From Balneolaceae bacterium UBA7797 (GTDB lineage Bacteria; Bacteroidota; Rhodothermia; Balneolales; Balneolaceae): a stretch of 64,000 nt of DNA. The notes under the pieces were generated by a model, which saw only the letters and a list, made by a program, of their open reading frames with translations, was not told the DNA's origin and ran no database searches. Both the position numbers and the translations under genes were made by a program. Position 1 is the stretch's first letter; each line of letters opens with the position of its first letter. The stretch is from NCBI GenBank assembly GCA_002480645.1, contig DLCN01000032.1:1-64000 (forward strand), read 5' to 3'. Shown piece after piece: positions 8,657 to 17,443 of this stretch.

Positions 8657-9463
8657 TCAGAACACGACGATAAAATCTAATGCCGGACTCATCCCCAGAA
8701 TCTGATGATGTTGTATGGCGATATTCACATCAAAGGCGGATGCACGGTATCCAAATCCTGCTGAAAATGTAACCGGCTCACTGGTCACGCCTACTCTGCC
8801 CCTTAACCTCTCAATGATCTCTGCTTCCAGTCCCGCGCGATAGGAAACAGGAAATCTTATATCCTTGACCACATCCAACAGGACCATCGCAGATTCCTCG
8901 ATCCTGTAGGAAAATCCGGCAGCAAGCTGTTGAAATAATCGTTCACCTTCCTGTTCAAATTTGTATTCACTGCCGAACGGGTTAACGGCAACCATCCCGA
9001 ACCGCAGCCGCTCACTTAGTTCCGCTGCCATCCCGACATCCAGTGAAAAAGCACCACCGGAGCCGTAATTATTACCGATACTCAAATGATTGTAGTTTAA
9101 GGAACCTCCTATACTGAGGTCGCCAAACTGTTGCATTAACCCAAACCTTAATCTTGTTTCGCTGAAAAGATCAAAGCCATAGCGATGAACCCCAGCCATT
9201 GCCGTACCTATGGGAGTAGGAACTCCGGATACTGCCGATATATCGGTGAGCTCTGAGATCCCATAATTTCTGATCCCGTAGAACCCGATTTTGAGCTCTT
9301 CGGCATTTGCGTTCGCCGGATTGGAAAATAGTGCCCAGTCGTCACCCGACAAAGATGTGGTGGCCATGCCCAGCGATACGGATCTTGCCCCCATAGGAAT
9401 TTGTGCCGGAACCTCTACGGAAATCAGGATCAGAACAATTATATGCAGAATGTTTCGTATCAT
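8657..9463 (-). CDS. Exported PorV/UPF0164-like outer-membrane barrel protein
   Basis: A 268-residue protein with a signal peptide ending near VPAQ. The mature N-terminus has the family pattern GARSVSLGMA..., then WALFSNPAN, as in PorV/PorQ/FadL-like proteins; amphipathic beta strands continue to the terminal phenylalanine. I chose the ATG at 9463, which has a plausible GGG-containing Shine-Dalgarno stretch; a TTG at 9484 would add seven residues. It forms a two-gene operon with the HhH-barrel protein and is divergent from a PorD-like gene, so a link with secretion or surface assembly is suggested. Specific function is unknown. Confidence 0.72.
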   Translation of the reverse strand: MIRNILHIIVLILISVEVPAQIPMGARSVSLGMATTSLSGDDWALFSNPANANAEELKIGFYGIRNYGISELTDISAVSGVPTPIGTAMAGVHRYGFDLFSETRLRFGLMQQFGDLSIGGSLNYNHLSIGNNYGSGGAFSLDVGMAAELSERLRFGMVAVNPFGSEYKFEQEGERLFQQLAAGFSYRIEESAMVLLDVVKDIRFPVSYRAGLEAEIIERLRGRVGVTSEPVTFSAGFGYRASAFDVNIAIQHHQILGMSPALDFIVVF

Positions 9464-9507
9464 TGATTTTACCCTTTGATTCAACGAAAAATTACTGCCC
9501 TGACAGA

Positions 9508-10410
9508 GTGTTTACCCGCAAGATCCTTTTAATCATAATATTAGTCTTACCCGCATTAATTGCAAATGCACAGGAGTTTAATTGCCAGGTTACCATCAAC
9601 GACGAGCAATTGGAAGGGACTTCGTTTGAATACGTAAAACAGAATCTCGAAAATGAGATCATGTCCTACATCAATGAATATCGGTGGACAGAGGTAGATT
9701 TTCAGGAAGAGGAGCGGATTAGTTGTGTAATGAGTATCGTGCTGACTTCCGGAGATTCGGATTTCAATTTTTCTGCTGAAACGGTGATCTCAGCCCGGCG
9801 TCCTATCTATAATACCATGTCGGAAACCACAACCATGATCCTGAGCGATCAAAGCTGGGTATTTTCGTATCCCGAAGGGAAAAACCTGACTCACAATGAC
9901 CTGGAATTTGAGCCTCTTACGGGATTCATCGATTTCTATGCCTATTTACTGCTCGGGTATGATTTTGACAGTTTTTCGGATCAGGGTGGAACGGTTTATT
10001 TCGGGAAGGCACAGGATGTGGTCGACCTTGCCCAAAGTACGAGTGCAACGGGCTGGTCGCGTAGCAGCAATAATCGCAGAAACCGTTTTGTTCTTATCTC
10101 AGACCTGCTGAACACCAATTATCAGATCTTAAGAACCGCGTTTTATACATATCACCGACACGGCCTAGACCTCTTTACCACAAACCCGGAGGAAGCACGG
10201 CAAAATGTGATCAAAGCACTCACAAATATGCGGGATGCAAAACGTCGTTCTACCAGTACTTATCTATATGACCTGTTCTTCGATACCAAATCCAGAGAGA
10301 TATCCTCGATCTTTGAAGATGCGGAGAGCACTGTACAACTTGAAGCGTACAACATTTTAAGAGAAACAGATCAGGCTCACCTTAGCGAGTATGATGAGCT
10401 CCAGAACTGA
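9508..10410 (+). CDS. porD: DUF4835 protein, probable type IX secretion system protein PorD
   Basis: A 300-residue exported protein. The GTG at 9508 places a signal peptide (KILLIIILVLPALIANAQ) exactly at the N-terminus; the longer frame from 9403 overlaps the divergent gene and buries the signal peptide, so it was rejected. After cleavage the family pattern EFNCQVTIN is seen. Then come a conserved ERISCVMSI, an SARRPIYN segment and a Y-LLGYDFDSF segment, all typical of DUF4835. DUF4835 proteins are annotated as PorD, linked to T9SS genes, in Bacteroidota (from memory). Only 44 bases separate it from the divergent PorV-like gene, so their promoters must overlap. Confidence 0.8.
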   Translation: MFTRKILLIIILVLPALIANAQEFNCQVTINDEQLEGTSFEYVKQNLENEIMSYINEYRWTEVDFQEEERISCVMSIVLTSGDSDFNFSAETVISARRPIYNTMSETTTMILSDQSWVFSYPEGKNLTHNDLEFEPLTGFIDFYAYLLLGYDFDSFSDQGGTVYFGKAQDVVDLAQSTSATGWSRSSNNRRNRFVLISDLLNTNYQILRTAFYTYHRHGLDLFTTNPEEARQNVIKALTNMRDAKRRSTSTYLYDLFFDTKSREISSIFEDAESTVQLEAYNILRETDQAHLSEYDELQN

Positions 10411-10426
10411 TCTGCCTTATCTCTGT

Positions 10427-11902
10427 TTAAAAGTCATCTAAGCCAATAAACTCTTCCTCGTGCCGGTTTGCTCTGTGCGGAGTATGTGTACGGCGGTTAT
10501 GAACGGTATTGGATGCAGGTATCTGGATCTGACTCCTGCTCTCCACAGACTGACTTGATTCGGTAACCTTTCGATTAATATTCTCGATGGCCGTACGTAA
10601 TGTATGGATCTGACTCTGCAGCTCTTCAGCCGTTGAAGCATTCTTCTCAGCGGCGCTTGCTGTGTTTTCAGTTGTATTCGAAATATTATGAATGAATGAT
10701 TTGAGCTGATCCAGTTGCACGATCTGCTCACTACTTACTTCACTCATCTGCTGGATCCAGTTTTTAAGATCACTGATCTGTCGGTGAATGGTCTCTGAGG
10801 TCTCCGCACCTTCCTGTGCCTTACTCATATTCTCTTCGATCATTTTCCGGATTTCAGTGGCAGCTTCAGAAGTCTTTTGAGCCAATACTCGTACTTCTTC
10901 TGTCACAACCGCAAAACCGGCACCGGCTTCACCGGCTCTTGCCGCTTCAACAGCGGCATTTAATGCCAGCAGATTGGTTTGAGAGGCAATGCTATCAATG
11001 ATATCTGTAATGGAGGAGATCTCACGACTGGATTCTTTCAGCTTCACCATAGAATCATTCATGCTTACTGAACTCTCGGTAATACTATCGATCTGGAATT
11101 TCGCATTGTTGGTCTTCTCATTCATCTCGTTGATGTTACCATTCATGGATGCAATTGAATCGTTGGATCGACTAACCGCTTCGGAATTCTCATTGGCATC
11201 AATAGCTAATTCCTGCCCTGATTTGGATATAAAATCTGCCGCTTCACTGGTATAATGCACCGAGTCATTAAGGTCATTCATGATGTTGAACACCTCAACA
11301 TTCACCATATATTCTTTCGTATTCGCCAACACAATGGTGCTGATCACTGCCGATTCAATAACTACAAAGGCAGCATGAACAGCTACTATATCCCATCCAC
11401 AGCCATAATTAAATACCAGTAAAGGCGTTCCGGCCAGTGCAAAATCATAGGTCTGCGCCAGATTAAACAATACGTGATGAACGGCAATGGTGGTCGCTGC
11501 AGAAAGTACCGGTGCTATATCTTTATACTTGATCAGAAATGCCAGGGCGGTAAAGATATGAAAGTGCATTTCTATCTGACCCATCTGCTGTTGAATATAG
11601 ATACCGGAGAACACCATAAACGTGGCACCGATGGTAATCCTGCTCCACACAGACCCCGGATTACTCTTATAACCGGCATAGGCTAAACCGAAGGCTAATC
11701 CTCCGCCTACAACTCCGAGTAAGTACGTACCGTAAGTTACTGCAGAAATTGTAGCAGCCACTATCCAGTGAATAAGCAGCAGTTTGATCATGAACTTATC
11801 TGTGTCTACAAAAGACTGTTCCAGATTTGTTCGCACCGCATCCGATTTATGGGCATCGTAAGCGGGAAATAGTTTCTGTTTAAGTGTTAAGTCGTTAGTC
11901 AT
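10427..11902 (-). CDS. Methyl-accepting chemotaxis-like receptor with polytopic N-terminal membrane domain
   Basis: A 491-residue protein. The N-terminal 210 residues contain about six membrane segments with no large periplasmic sensor domain. The C-terminal half is a long helical coiled coil with the conserved hairpin tip ([20 protein letters not shown]) found in all MCP signalling domains. The membrane domain carries clustered histidines, H113-x-H115 and H142-H143, within hydrophobic helices, suggesting metal, haem or small-molecule binding (inference). No cheA, cheW or flagellar gene is visible nearby. It begins 16 bases after the SCO-like gene and is probably co-transcribed with it. Confidence 0.88.
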   Translation of the reverse strand: MTNDLTLKQKLFPAYDAHKSDAVRTNLEQSFVDTDKFMIKLLLIHWIVAATISAVTYGTYLLGVVGGGLAFGLAYAGYKSNPGSVWSRITIGATFMVFSGIYIQQQMGQIEMHFHIFTALAFLIKYKDIAPVLSAATTIAVHHVLFNLAQTYDFALAGTPLLVFNYGCGWDIVAVHAAFVVIESAVISTIVLANTKEYMVNVEVFNIMNDLNDSVHYTSEAADFISKSGQELAIDANENSEAVSRSNDSIASMNGNINEMNEKTNNAKFQIDSITESSVSMNDSMVKLKESSREISSITDIIDSIASQTNLLALNAAVEAARAGEAGAGFAVVTEEVRVLAQKTSEAATEIRKMIEENMSKAQEGAETSETIHRQISDLKNWIQQMSEVSSEQIVQLDQLKSFIHNISNTTENTASAAEKNASTAEELQSQIHTLRTAIENINRKVTESSQSVESRSQIQIPASNTVHNRRTHTPHRANRHEEEFIGLDDF

Positions 11903-11918
11903 AGTTTTATTTTTTTTG

Positions 11919-12488
11919 TCACTTCCTGTACATGGCAGCTTCTGTTATTGCTGCGGCCAAGGTTTCTTTATTTGAATTATTACTCAGGACTTTATGTATG
12001 GTCCAGTCTTCTCTATCTCTGCTTAAAATGAAGAAGTAATCGGTGTGGAATATTTCTTCATTTTCATCTCTTGATCTTAGGATGCTAAGGCCAAATTCTT
12101 CTTTTAGAACTTCCAGCTCTTCTGCATTTAGATTGTGTCCCTGTATATGCTCTGAAAAAGCCAGACTATATTGATTTGCCCTGCTGATCTGGGTTTGTGC
12201 ATTCACATCCAGAAAATGAGCTCCCACATGTAAGCCGGGATCTTCAATGAATAATGAATCCAATACATCTCCCAGTTTAAACAGTGACTGAGGACAAATG
12301 AACGCACATTCTGTATAGCCGAAGAAAAAAACTTCTGTGGTATTTTCAGAGCTGAGTAACCATTCCGGTTGATCTACTTCTTTCCCGATCAGTGGATGTC
12401 CGCCTGAAAAAGACATAGCTACGAACATTCCTGCCGGAAGAACCAGAACAGCTAGTAAGATCACGACTGACAGATGTTTTTTCTTCAT
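11919..12488 (-). CDS. SCO1/SenC-like thioredoxin-fold protein
   Basis: A 189-residue membrane-anchored protein with one N-terminal hydrophobic segment (about 7-27). The redox/copper motif of the SCO family is recognisable as [16 protein letters not shown], giving C61-x3-C65-P, and the distal conserved histidine falls at H148 in [11 protein letters not shown] proteins deliver copper to cytochrome c oxidase or act as thiol reductases on the periplasmic side. Sequence between the motifs is divergent, so it could be a specialised relative rather than a canonical Cox assembly factor; no cox genes are in the window. It is the upstream member of a two-gene operon with the chemoreceptor-like gene. 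Confidence 0.75.
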   Translation of the reverse strand: MKKKHLSVVILLAVLVLPAGMFVAMSFSGGHPLIGKEVDQPEWLLSSENTTEVFFFGYTECAFICPQSLFKLGDVLDSLFIEDPGLHVGAHFLDVNAQTQISRANQYSLAFSEHIQGHNLNAEELEVLKEEFGLSILRSRDENEEIFHTDYFFILSRDREDWTIHKVLSNNSNKETLAAAITEAAMYRK

Positions 12489-12703
12489 AATTGAACTGAA
12501 TTTCAGAGCTTTCTGTAATGCTTATCGGGTCAGAGGTATCAGTCCTTAAATCAATGCTGGTCTTACTATTCATAAATTCTTTATACGGGCTGTTATTTCA
12601 GTTCGAATTTGGACATCTTCCACTTATAGTTTTCTCATACTTTTGTATATTCACGCTTCAAAAAAGCGGTTCCACACTTAATCCATCAAGAAGAAAAGAG
12701 CGC

Positions 12704-13471
12704 ATGAAATTTTATGTTTGTATTAAAATGGTGGCAGATATAAATGCACCATTTCAAATTAAAGACGGCGAACTGATTATGGACACCGACCGGGTTGTTC
12801 TGAACGCCTACGATGCTTCAGCTGTAGAAGAAGCACTGGTTTTAAAAGAAAAACTGGGTGGCGAAGTTGAAGTAGTCTGCATAGGCCCGGCTAAAGCCAC
12901 AGAAACTATCCGAAAAGCATTAGCCATGGGTGCAGATAAAGGAGTGCATATCGAACAGCCGGACGGAGCTTTAGATTCTACTTCTTATGCTACCATTCTA
13001 TCGGCCTTTTTTAAGGATAAAGAGTACGATGTGCTTTCATTCGGTAAACAATCTCAGGATACGGATGCCGGACTTACCGGTAGTATGGTAGCTGAGCAAC
13101 TTGGATTGCCATATACTACAAACGCGGTTGGACTGGATGCGGAAAGCGGGTCTATGATGGTAAAACGCCAGGGGGATTCTGGACAGGAGATCATAGAATT
13201 ACCTACCCCATGCCTGGTAACCTGCTCTAATGATATGAATGAACCCAGAATTCCGAATCTCAAAGGGATCATGGCTTCTAAGCGTAAACCGGTAGAGTCA
13301 CTTACCATTTCAGATCTCGGTTTAAGTGAGTCTGACCTTAGTGCGCACTCGGTGGTAAACAGTTACCATGAAAAGCCTGCCCGTAAAGCCGGAAAGAAAT
13401 TTCAGGGCGAGGCTGATGAGATCGCCAAAGAAGTGGCCAGTCTGCTCGATACTGAAGCCAATGTGCTTTGA
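12704..13471 (+). CDS. etfB: Electron transfer flavoprotein beta subunit
   Basis: A 255-residue cytoplasmic subunit of ETF, which takes electrons from acyl-CoA dehydrogenases. The N-terminus MKFYVCIKMVAD and the D-T-D-RVVLNAYD-A-AVEEAL block are typical, as are the AMP-binding region (GKQSQDTDAGLTGSMVAEQLG) and the conserved NEPRIPNLKGIMASKRKP signature. The open frame extends back to 12518, but ATG 12704 fits the family N-terminus and is preceded by a purine-rich stretch (aagaagaaaagag). It is the first gene of an etfB-etfA-fixC-fixX set. Confidence 0.96.
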   Translation: MKFYVCIKMVADINAPFQIKDGELIMDTDRVVLNAYDASAVEEALVLKEKLGGEVEVVCIGPAKATETIRKALAMGADKGVHIEQPDGALDSTSYATILSAFFKDKEYDVLSFGKQSQDTDAGLTGSMVAEQLGLPYTTNAVGLDAESGSMMVKRQGDSGQEIIELPTPCLVTCSNDMNEPRIPNLKGIMASKRKPVESLTISDLGLSESDLSAHSVVNSYHEKPARKAGKKFQGEADEIAKEVASLLDTEANVL

Positions 13472-13524
13472 TTCCCTCATAATCACTGATCCCTGTTCAA
13501 TAACTCTGCAAAGATTTTAATTAC

Positions 13525-14499
13525 ATGAATTCTATATTAACCTACATCGCCATTGCTGATGGCAAGATAAAACGATCATCCCTGGAAGTACTCTCCCGTT
13601 GCAAAGAATTAGCGAACGAGAATGGCCTTACAACAGAGGCGGTTGTGCTTCACCCGAACGCTGAATCCTTCACCGATCAGATCAGCACGTACGGTGCCGA
13701 TACTATTTACATCAATACACACGAGGTTTTTACCTCTCACAATAACGAAGCAATAGTTGAGGCACTTACCACTACGGCAGAAACCTCCAATGCAGGGATC
13801 TTAGCATTCGCTTCAACTGAAGGGGTAAAAGATGTTCTGGGAGCACTCGCATCCAAACTTAATTCAGGAGTGGTATCGGATGTTTCTTCTTTTTCTATTG
13901 AAGGTGATGCTGTAAAAGCTACCCGACCGGTTATGGCTGCCAAAATGATGGCCGATGTTACGGTTACAGGCAGTCCGGTACTCGTTTCTGTACGTTCGGG
14001 TTCTTACGAATTAACAGAAAGAGCATCCACTGCTTCCATTTCGGAAATTGAATATAGTCCGTCTACTGACTTTAAAGCCGTTCTGAAAGAGATCTTATCC
14101 GCACAAGGCGATACCATTGACCTGAATGAAGCCGAAGCGATCGTTGCAGCCGGGCGTGGTGTAAAGGATGAAGAAGGAAGAGCATTGATCTCTGAACTGG
14201 CTTCGGTATTGAATGCAGGTATTGGAGCGTCCCGCGCCTTGACCGAAGCCGGAGACTATGACCCCAGTTTGCAGATCGGCCAGACCGGTAAGGTGGTTTC
14301 ACCTCAACTTTATATTGCAGTAGGAATCTCAGGAGCTATACAGCACGTGGCAGGAATGGCTAACAGTAAAGTGATCGTTGCCATCAATAAAGATCCTGAT
14401 GCTCCGATTTTTGAAGTTGCAGATTACGGGTTGGTTGGAGATCTGTACAAGGTGCTCCCTCCATTTATTGCAGCGATCAAAGAAATTAAACAAAATTAG
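13525..14499 (+). CDS. etfA: Electron transfer flavoprotein alpha subunit (FixB family)
   Basis: A 324-residue partner of EtfB that carries the FAD. The C-terminal FAD-binding signature is clear: SPQLYIAVGISGAIQHVAGM, then INKDPDAPIFEVADYGLVGD. The N-terminal domain has the expected alternating alpha/beta pattern. It starts 53 bases after etfB and is very likely in the same transcript. The dimer would shuttle electrons from the two acyl-CoA dehydrogenases encoded just downstream to the FixC-type quinone reductase. Confidence 0.96.
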   Translation: MNSILTYIAIADGKIKRSSLEVLSRCKELANENGLTTEAVVLHPNAESFTDQISTYGADTIYINTHEVFTSHNNEAIVEALTTTAETSNAGILAFASTEGVKDVLGALASKLNSGVVSDVSSFSIEGDAVKATRPVMAAKMMADVTVTGSPVLVSVRSGSYELTERASTASISEIEYSPSTDFKAVLKEILSAQGDTIDLNEAEAIVAAGRGVKDEEGRALISELASVLNAGIGASRALTEAGDYDPSLQIGQTGKVVSPQLYIAVGISGAIQHVAGMANSKVIVAINKDPDAPIFEVADYGLVGDLYKVLPPFIAAIKEIKQN

Positions 14500-14573
14500 T
14501 ATTGGCGTAGCAGGAAGTCAGCTTCTTCTTACTTGGTTCTAAATACTCATAATTCAAAGCTCATTTACATAGA

Positions 14574-15899
14574 ATGGACGAAAAATTTGATTGTATAGTC
14601 ATCGGTGGTGGTATTGCGGGGCTTTCTGCAGCTATGATCCTCGCCAGAAATAACATGAAATTTCTGCTGATCGAACGGGGCGAATTTGCAGGTGCCAAGA
14701 ATGTATCAGGGGGTGTTTTATGGGGTTCCGATCTGGCAAAACTTGTTCCGGATTACTGGAATGAAGAAGATGCAGGCTGGGAACGGTTCATAAATCATCG
14801 CAGGCTTACATTTCTCGACGAGCAATCATCTTTTTCACTCGATTTTAAGTCCAGTCACTTTAATACACCTCCGTATTCCGGGGTAGTTGTGCTGCGCTCC
14901 CGTTTCGATAACTGGCTCTCCAGTAAGGTTCAGGAAGCGATCGATGCCAGCGACTATGCCATGGATTCTTTCATCGCTACCAATATTAAGGTAGATGAGA
15001 TAATCATGGAAAACGGTAGAGCTAAAGGTATTAAGACCGGCGAGGATGAGTTTCTGGCTGATTCTGTGATCATCGCGGAAGGAGTTAACAACCTTCTTAC
15101 ACGACAGGTTGGTTTACAGGATGACTACGTACCTGCCGATCATATGCTTACCGGAATAAAAGAGGTTATCCGGTTTGATCAGGAAGTACTGGAACAGAAG
15201 TTTCAGCTGAATGGCCGGAGCGGGATGAGCAATGAATTTGTGGGCTGGGCTACCGACGGTGTGGAAGGCGGTGGCTTTTTATATACCAACAAAGATACGA
15301 TCTCTCTCGGACTGGTTTTAGGGATCGCAGATATGCGCAAGAAGAAAAAAAGTCCTCAGGACCTGCTTAATCACTTTAAGAGTCACCCCACGATCGCTGA
15401 CGCCATTAAAGGTGGCGAGATCGTGGAATATTCTGCACATGTGGTTTCCTCCGGGGATTCCCGCGCTATGCCAAGGCAATTGTTTAAAGATGGTATCCTG
15501 ATCGCAGGAGAAGCGGCCAATCTGTTGATGAATGCCGGTAAAGCCATTCAGGGTATGGATTACGCAATGCGTTCAGGAATACTGGCCGCTGAGACCATTA
15601 TCGAAGCTAAATCTAAGGAAGATTATAGTTCCGGTACTTTAAGTGCCTATCAGAAGAAGCTGGATGACAGCTACATCATGAAAGACATCAATGGATTTCA
15701 GGATGCTGTACACTTGTTACATACCGATGTTATGCAGCAAAAAGTACCGAATCTGTTATGTGATTTCGGAAGACAGTTTTTCACCATCAAAAATGATCCA
15801 ACACCGAAATCAAAAGACATGCTCAGATCTGCCATCAAACGTCATTCTTCGGTTTGGGAATTGGCTAAACTTGGTTTTAAAGCAGGCAGATCACTGTAA
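14574..15899 (+). CDS. fixC: ETF-quinone oxidoreductase-like flavoprotein FixC
   Basis: A 441-residue FAD-dependent oxidoreductase. The Rossmann dinucleotide motif (IGGGIAGLSAA) begins at about residue 10, and the family motifs GAKNVSGG and GMDYAMRSGILAAET are seen. FixC proteins pass electrons from ETF to quinone together with the FixX ferredoxin-like protein. Despite the fix name, no nitrogen-fixation gene is present. The neighbouring acyl-CoA dehydrogenases indicate respiratory fatty-acid or amino-acid oxidation. The C-terminal segment (about 390-441) is less conserved. Confidence 0.92.
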   Translation: MDEKFDCIVIGGGIAGLSAAMILARNNMKFLLIERGEFAGAKNVSGGVLWGSDLAKLVPDYWNEEDAGWERFINHRRLTFLDEQSSFSLDFKSSHFNTPPYSGVVVLRSRFDNWLSSKVQEAIDASDYAMDSFIATNIKVDEIIMENGRAKGIKTGEDEFLADSVIIAEGVNNLLTRQVGLQDDYVPADHMLTGIKEVIRFDQEVLEQKFQLNGRSGMSNEFVGWATDGVEGGGFLYTNKDTISLGLVLGIADMRKKKKSPQDLLNHFKSHPTIADAIKGGEIVEYSAHVVSSGDSRAMPRQLFKDGILIAGEAANLLMNAGKAIQGMDYAMRSGILAAETIIEAKSKEDYSSGTLSAYQKKLDDSYIMKDINGFQDAVHLLHTDVMQQKVPNLLCDFGRQFFTIKNDPTPKSKDMLRSAIKRHSSVWELAKLGFKAGRSL

Positions 15900-16065
15900 A
15901 ACAGCAAACCGTTATAAACCTTGGTATGAACTCTTATAATCTTAAAAAGCTTAAAGTTTATGCATCAGGTATTGATCTGATCAGACATTCAGAATTATCG
16001 AACTAAGTATTCGCAATGTTATCTTATATGATAAATTAAAACCGAACGTCTTTAATCTTTCACGC

Positions 16066-16119
16066 TTCACCTTTAACCTAAACATTCACCTTTAACCTAA
16101 ACATTCACCTTTCATTTTC
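16066..16119 (+). repeat. Tandem 19-base repeat in the fixX leader
   Basis: Two exact copies of ttcacctttaacctaaaca (16066-16084 and 16085-16103) plus a partial third copy run to within a few bases of the fixX start. The spacing is too short and the copies too few for a CRISPR array. It is probably a simple intergenic repeat that could alter copy number by slippage. Confidence 0.8.
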
Positions 16120-16422
16120 ATGAAACTACTAAGCATACAGGAAAGACTGGGACTTGTCAGTTATCGGAATCAATCCAAATCTGAGATCAAGCCACATATT
16201 GTGGTGGATACCGACATCTGCAACAGTGGTTGTCCACATAAATGTACAACCTGGGTATGTCCGGCTAAATGCTACACACTGGATGAAGAGAACAAGGTTC
16301 ATTTTCAGGTAGAAGATTGCATTGAATGCGGTACCTGTATGTATGCCTGTGATCAGGGTGCTGTAGACTGGAACTACCCGGATCCTGAAATAGGAAGAGG
16401 GGTAAACTGGAATTTCGGGTGA
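16120..16422 (+). CDS. fixX: Ferredoxin-like protein FixX
   Basis: A 100-residue iron-sulfur protein. The cysteine-rich centre reads CNSGCPHKCTTWVCPAKCY and is followed by CIECGTCMYAC, which supplies a 4Fe-4S cluster-binding set in the FixX arrangement. It is the iron-sulfur partner of FixC in transferring ETF electrons to quinone. It lies 220 bases after fixC; the gap contains a tandem repeat but no terminator that I could recognise. Confidence 0.92.
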   Translation: MKLLSIQERLGLVSYRNQSKSEIKPHIVVDTDICNSGCPHKCTTWVCPAKCYTLDEENKVHFQVEDCIECGTCMYACDQGAVDWNYPDPEIGRGVNWNFG

Positions 16423-16423
16423 T

Positions 16424-16804
16424 CTAAAATTCTATATTCTGGATCTTTTCATTCTTGGTTGCCAGCGAGTAATTATTCATCAACGCAGTAGTTACGATCA
16501 ACCGGTCGGCCGGATCATCCGGGAAGGTGATCGGTAATTTTCTTTGGGCAGAGATCACTTGTGTATCGATGGGAATTACTTTACAAACCTTAGGGTCGGT
16601 AGCCTTCACGATCCAGCTTTCAAAGTTCTCCTTTAGAAATAATTTTCCTGATCCTTCCAGTAATTCTGCCTCCCATACAGAAGCCGCCGACACTGCGATC
16701 TCCCCTTTCCTGGCATGTTCATCTAAGGTCTGCAACTCCTCCTCGGTAAGGGCTTCATCCCTCAATAACCACCATATCCAAACTTGTGTATCGAGTAGTA
16801 ACAT
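16424..16804 (-). CDS. vapC: VapC-type PIN-domain ribonuclease toxin
   Basis: A 126-residue PIN-domain protein. Acidic active-site residues are visible: D5 in LLLDTQVWIWW, E45 in ASVWEAE, and the FPDDPADRLIV block with D97 and D100. PIN toxins of VapBC systems cleave RNA and are held inactive by the cognate antitoxin. It is convergent with fixX (one base between stops) and begins two bases after the stop of the antitoxin gene, the usual antitoxin-then-toxin order. Confidence 0.9.
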   Translation of the reverse strand: MLLLDTQVWIWWLLRDEALTEEELQTLDEHARKGEIAVSAASVWEAELLEGSGKLFLKENFESWIVKATDPKVCKVIPIDTQVISAQRKLPITFPDDPADRLIVTTALMNNYSLATKNEKIQNIEF

Positions 16805-16806
16805 AG

Positions 16807-17160
16807 CTATTTAAATATTGGTCCGTTGTATCCATCAAATCCTGAATCAGATGATGAAAGTTTGCTGGCATCCCCACTACTTTCGAGGTCTTTCCAGGGC
16901 TCTTCAATCAGTTCAGGCAGTTCCTTTTTCACTTCACCAAGTGCCGTTTTCAAAGCAGAAAAAGTCTCCCTTCTCCCCCCGTCAGAAACCGGAATTTCAT
17001 TCCCTGAATACGGTGCAGGATCCGGACTATTTCCGGCAGGAATAAGCAGCTCATTCTCAAGACATCTGGTAAAAAAAGCTTTCAGGCTGATCCCCTCTTC
17101 TATGGCCCGGATCTTTGCCTTTTTCATTAATTCGTCGGGTAGATCTATGGTTGTTCTCAT
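16807..17160 (-). CDS. Ribbon-helix-helix antitoxin of the VapC toxin
   Basis: A 117-residue protein. Residues 1-40 (MRTTIDLPDELMKKAK...) have the ribbon-helix-helix/Arc-like pattern of DNA-binding antitoxins. The remainder is proline-, serine- and acid-rich and probably disordered; such tails wrap the toxin. At 117 residues it is longer than most VapB-type antitoxins (commonly 70-90). I chose the ATG at 17160 because the family N-terminus begins there; the frame could start at 17175. A direct repeat of aatatgc at 17187-17193 and 17195-17201, about 30 bases upstream, is a possible operator for autorepression. Confidence 0.85.
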   Translation of the reverse strand: MRTTIDLPDELMKKAKIRAIEEGISLKAFFTRCLENELLIPAGNSPDPAPYSGNEIPVSDGGRRETFSALKTALGEVKKELPELIEEPWKDLESSGDASKLSSSDSGFDGYNGPIFK

Positions 17161-17443
17161 GAAGATATGATACACATCTTTATGGTAATATGCGAATATG
17201 CTTTTTTAATCTATTTGGTATACTTCAATGGAATAAAACCTCTTCATTGACCTCCCTGAGCACTTTTAGGCAGTAGCACTTAATAAACACATATTCACAT
17301 ATTTATGCTTTTTCATATCCTTTATGTATTACTATTCAGATTTTTACAGAATATTGAACTCTTTGTGGTTCATTTTTCTTAGCTTTTGGAAGCGTTTCCA
17401 GTTCACTCATCTAATCATCAAAATCCAAAATAAACCACAGAAT

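Noticed and set aside
12638..12645. TACTTTTG as a Bacteroidota -7 promoter box before etfB
   Set aside because: No -33 element at the usual spacing; one box alone is weak.
16066..16119. Possible CRISPR array
   Set aside because: Units are contiguous 19-mers with no spacers, and no cas genes are seen.
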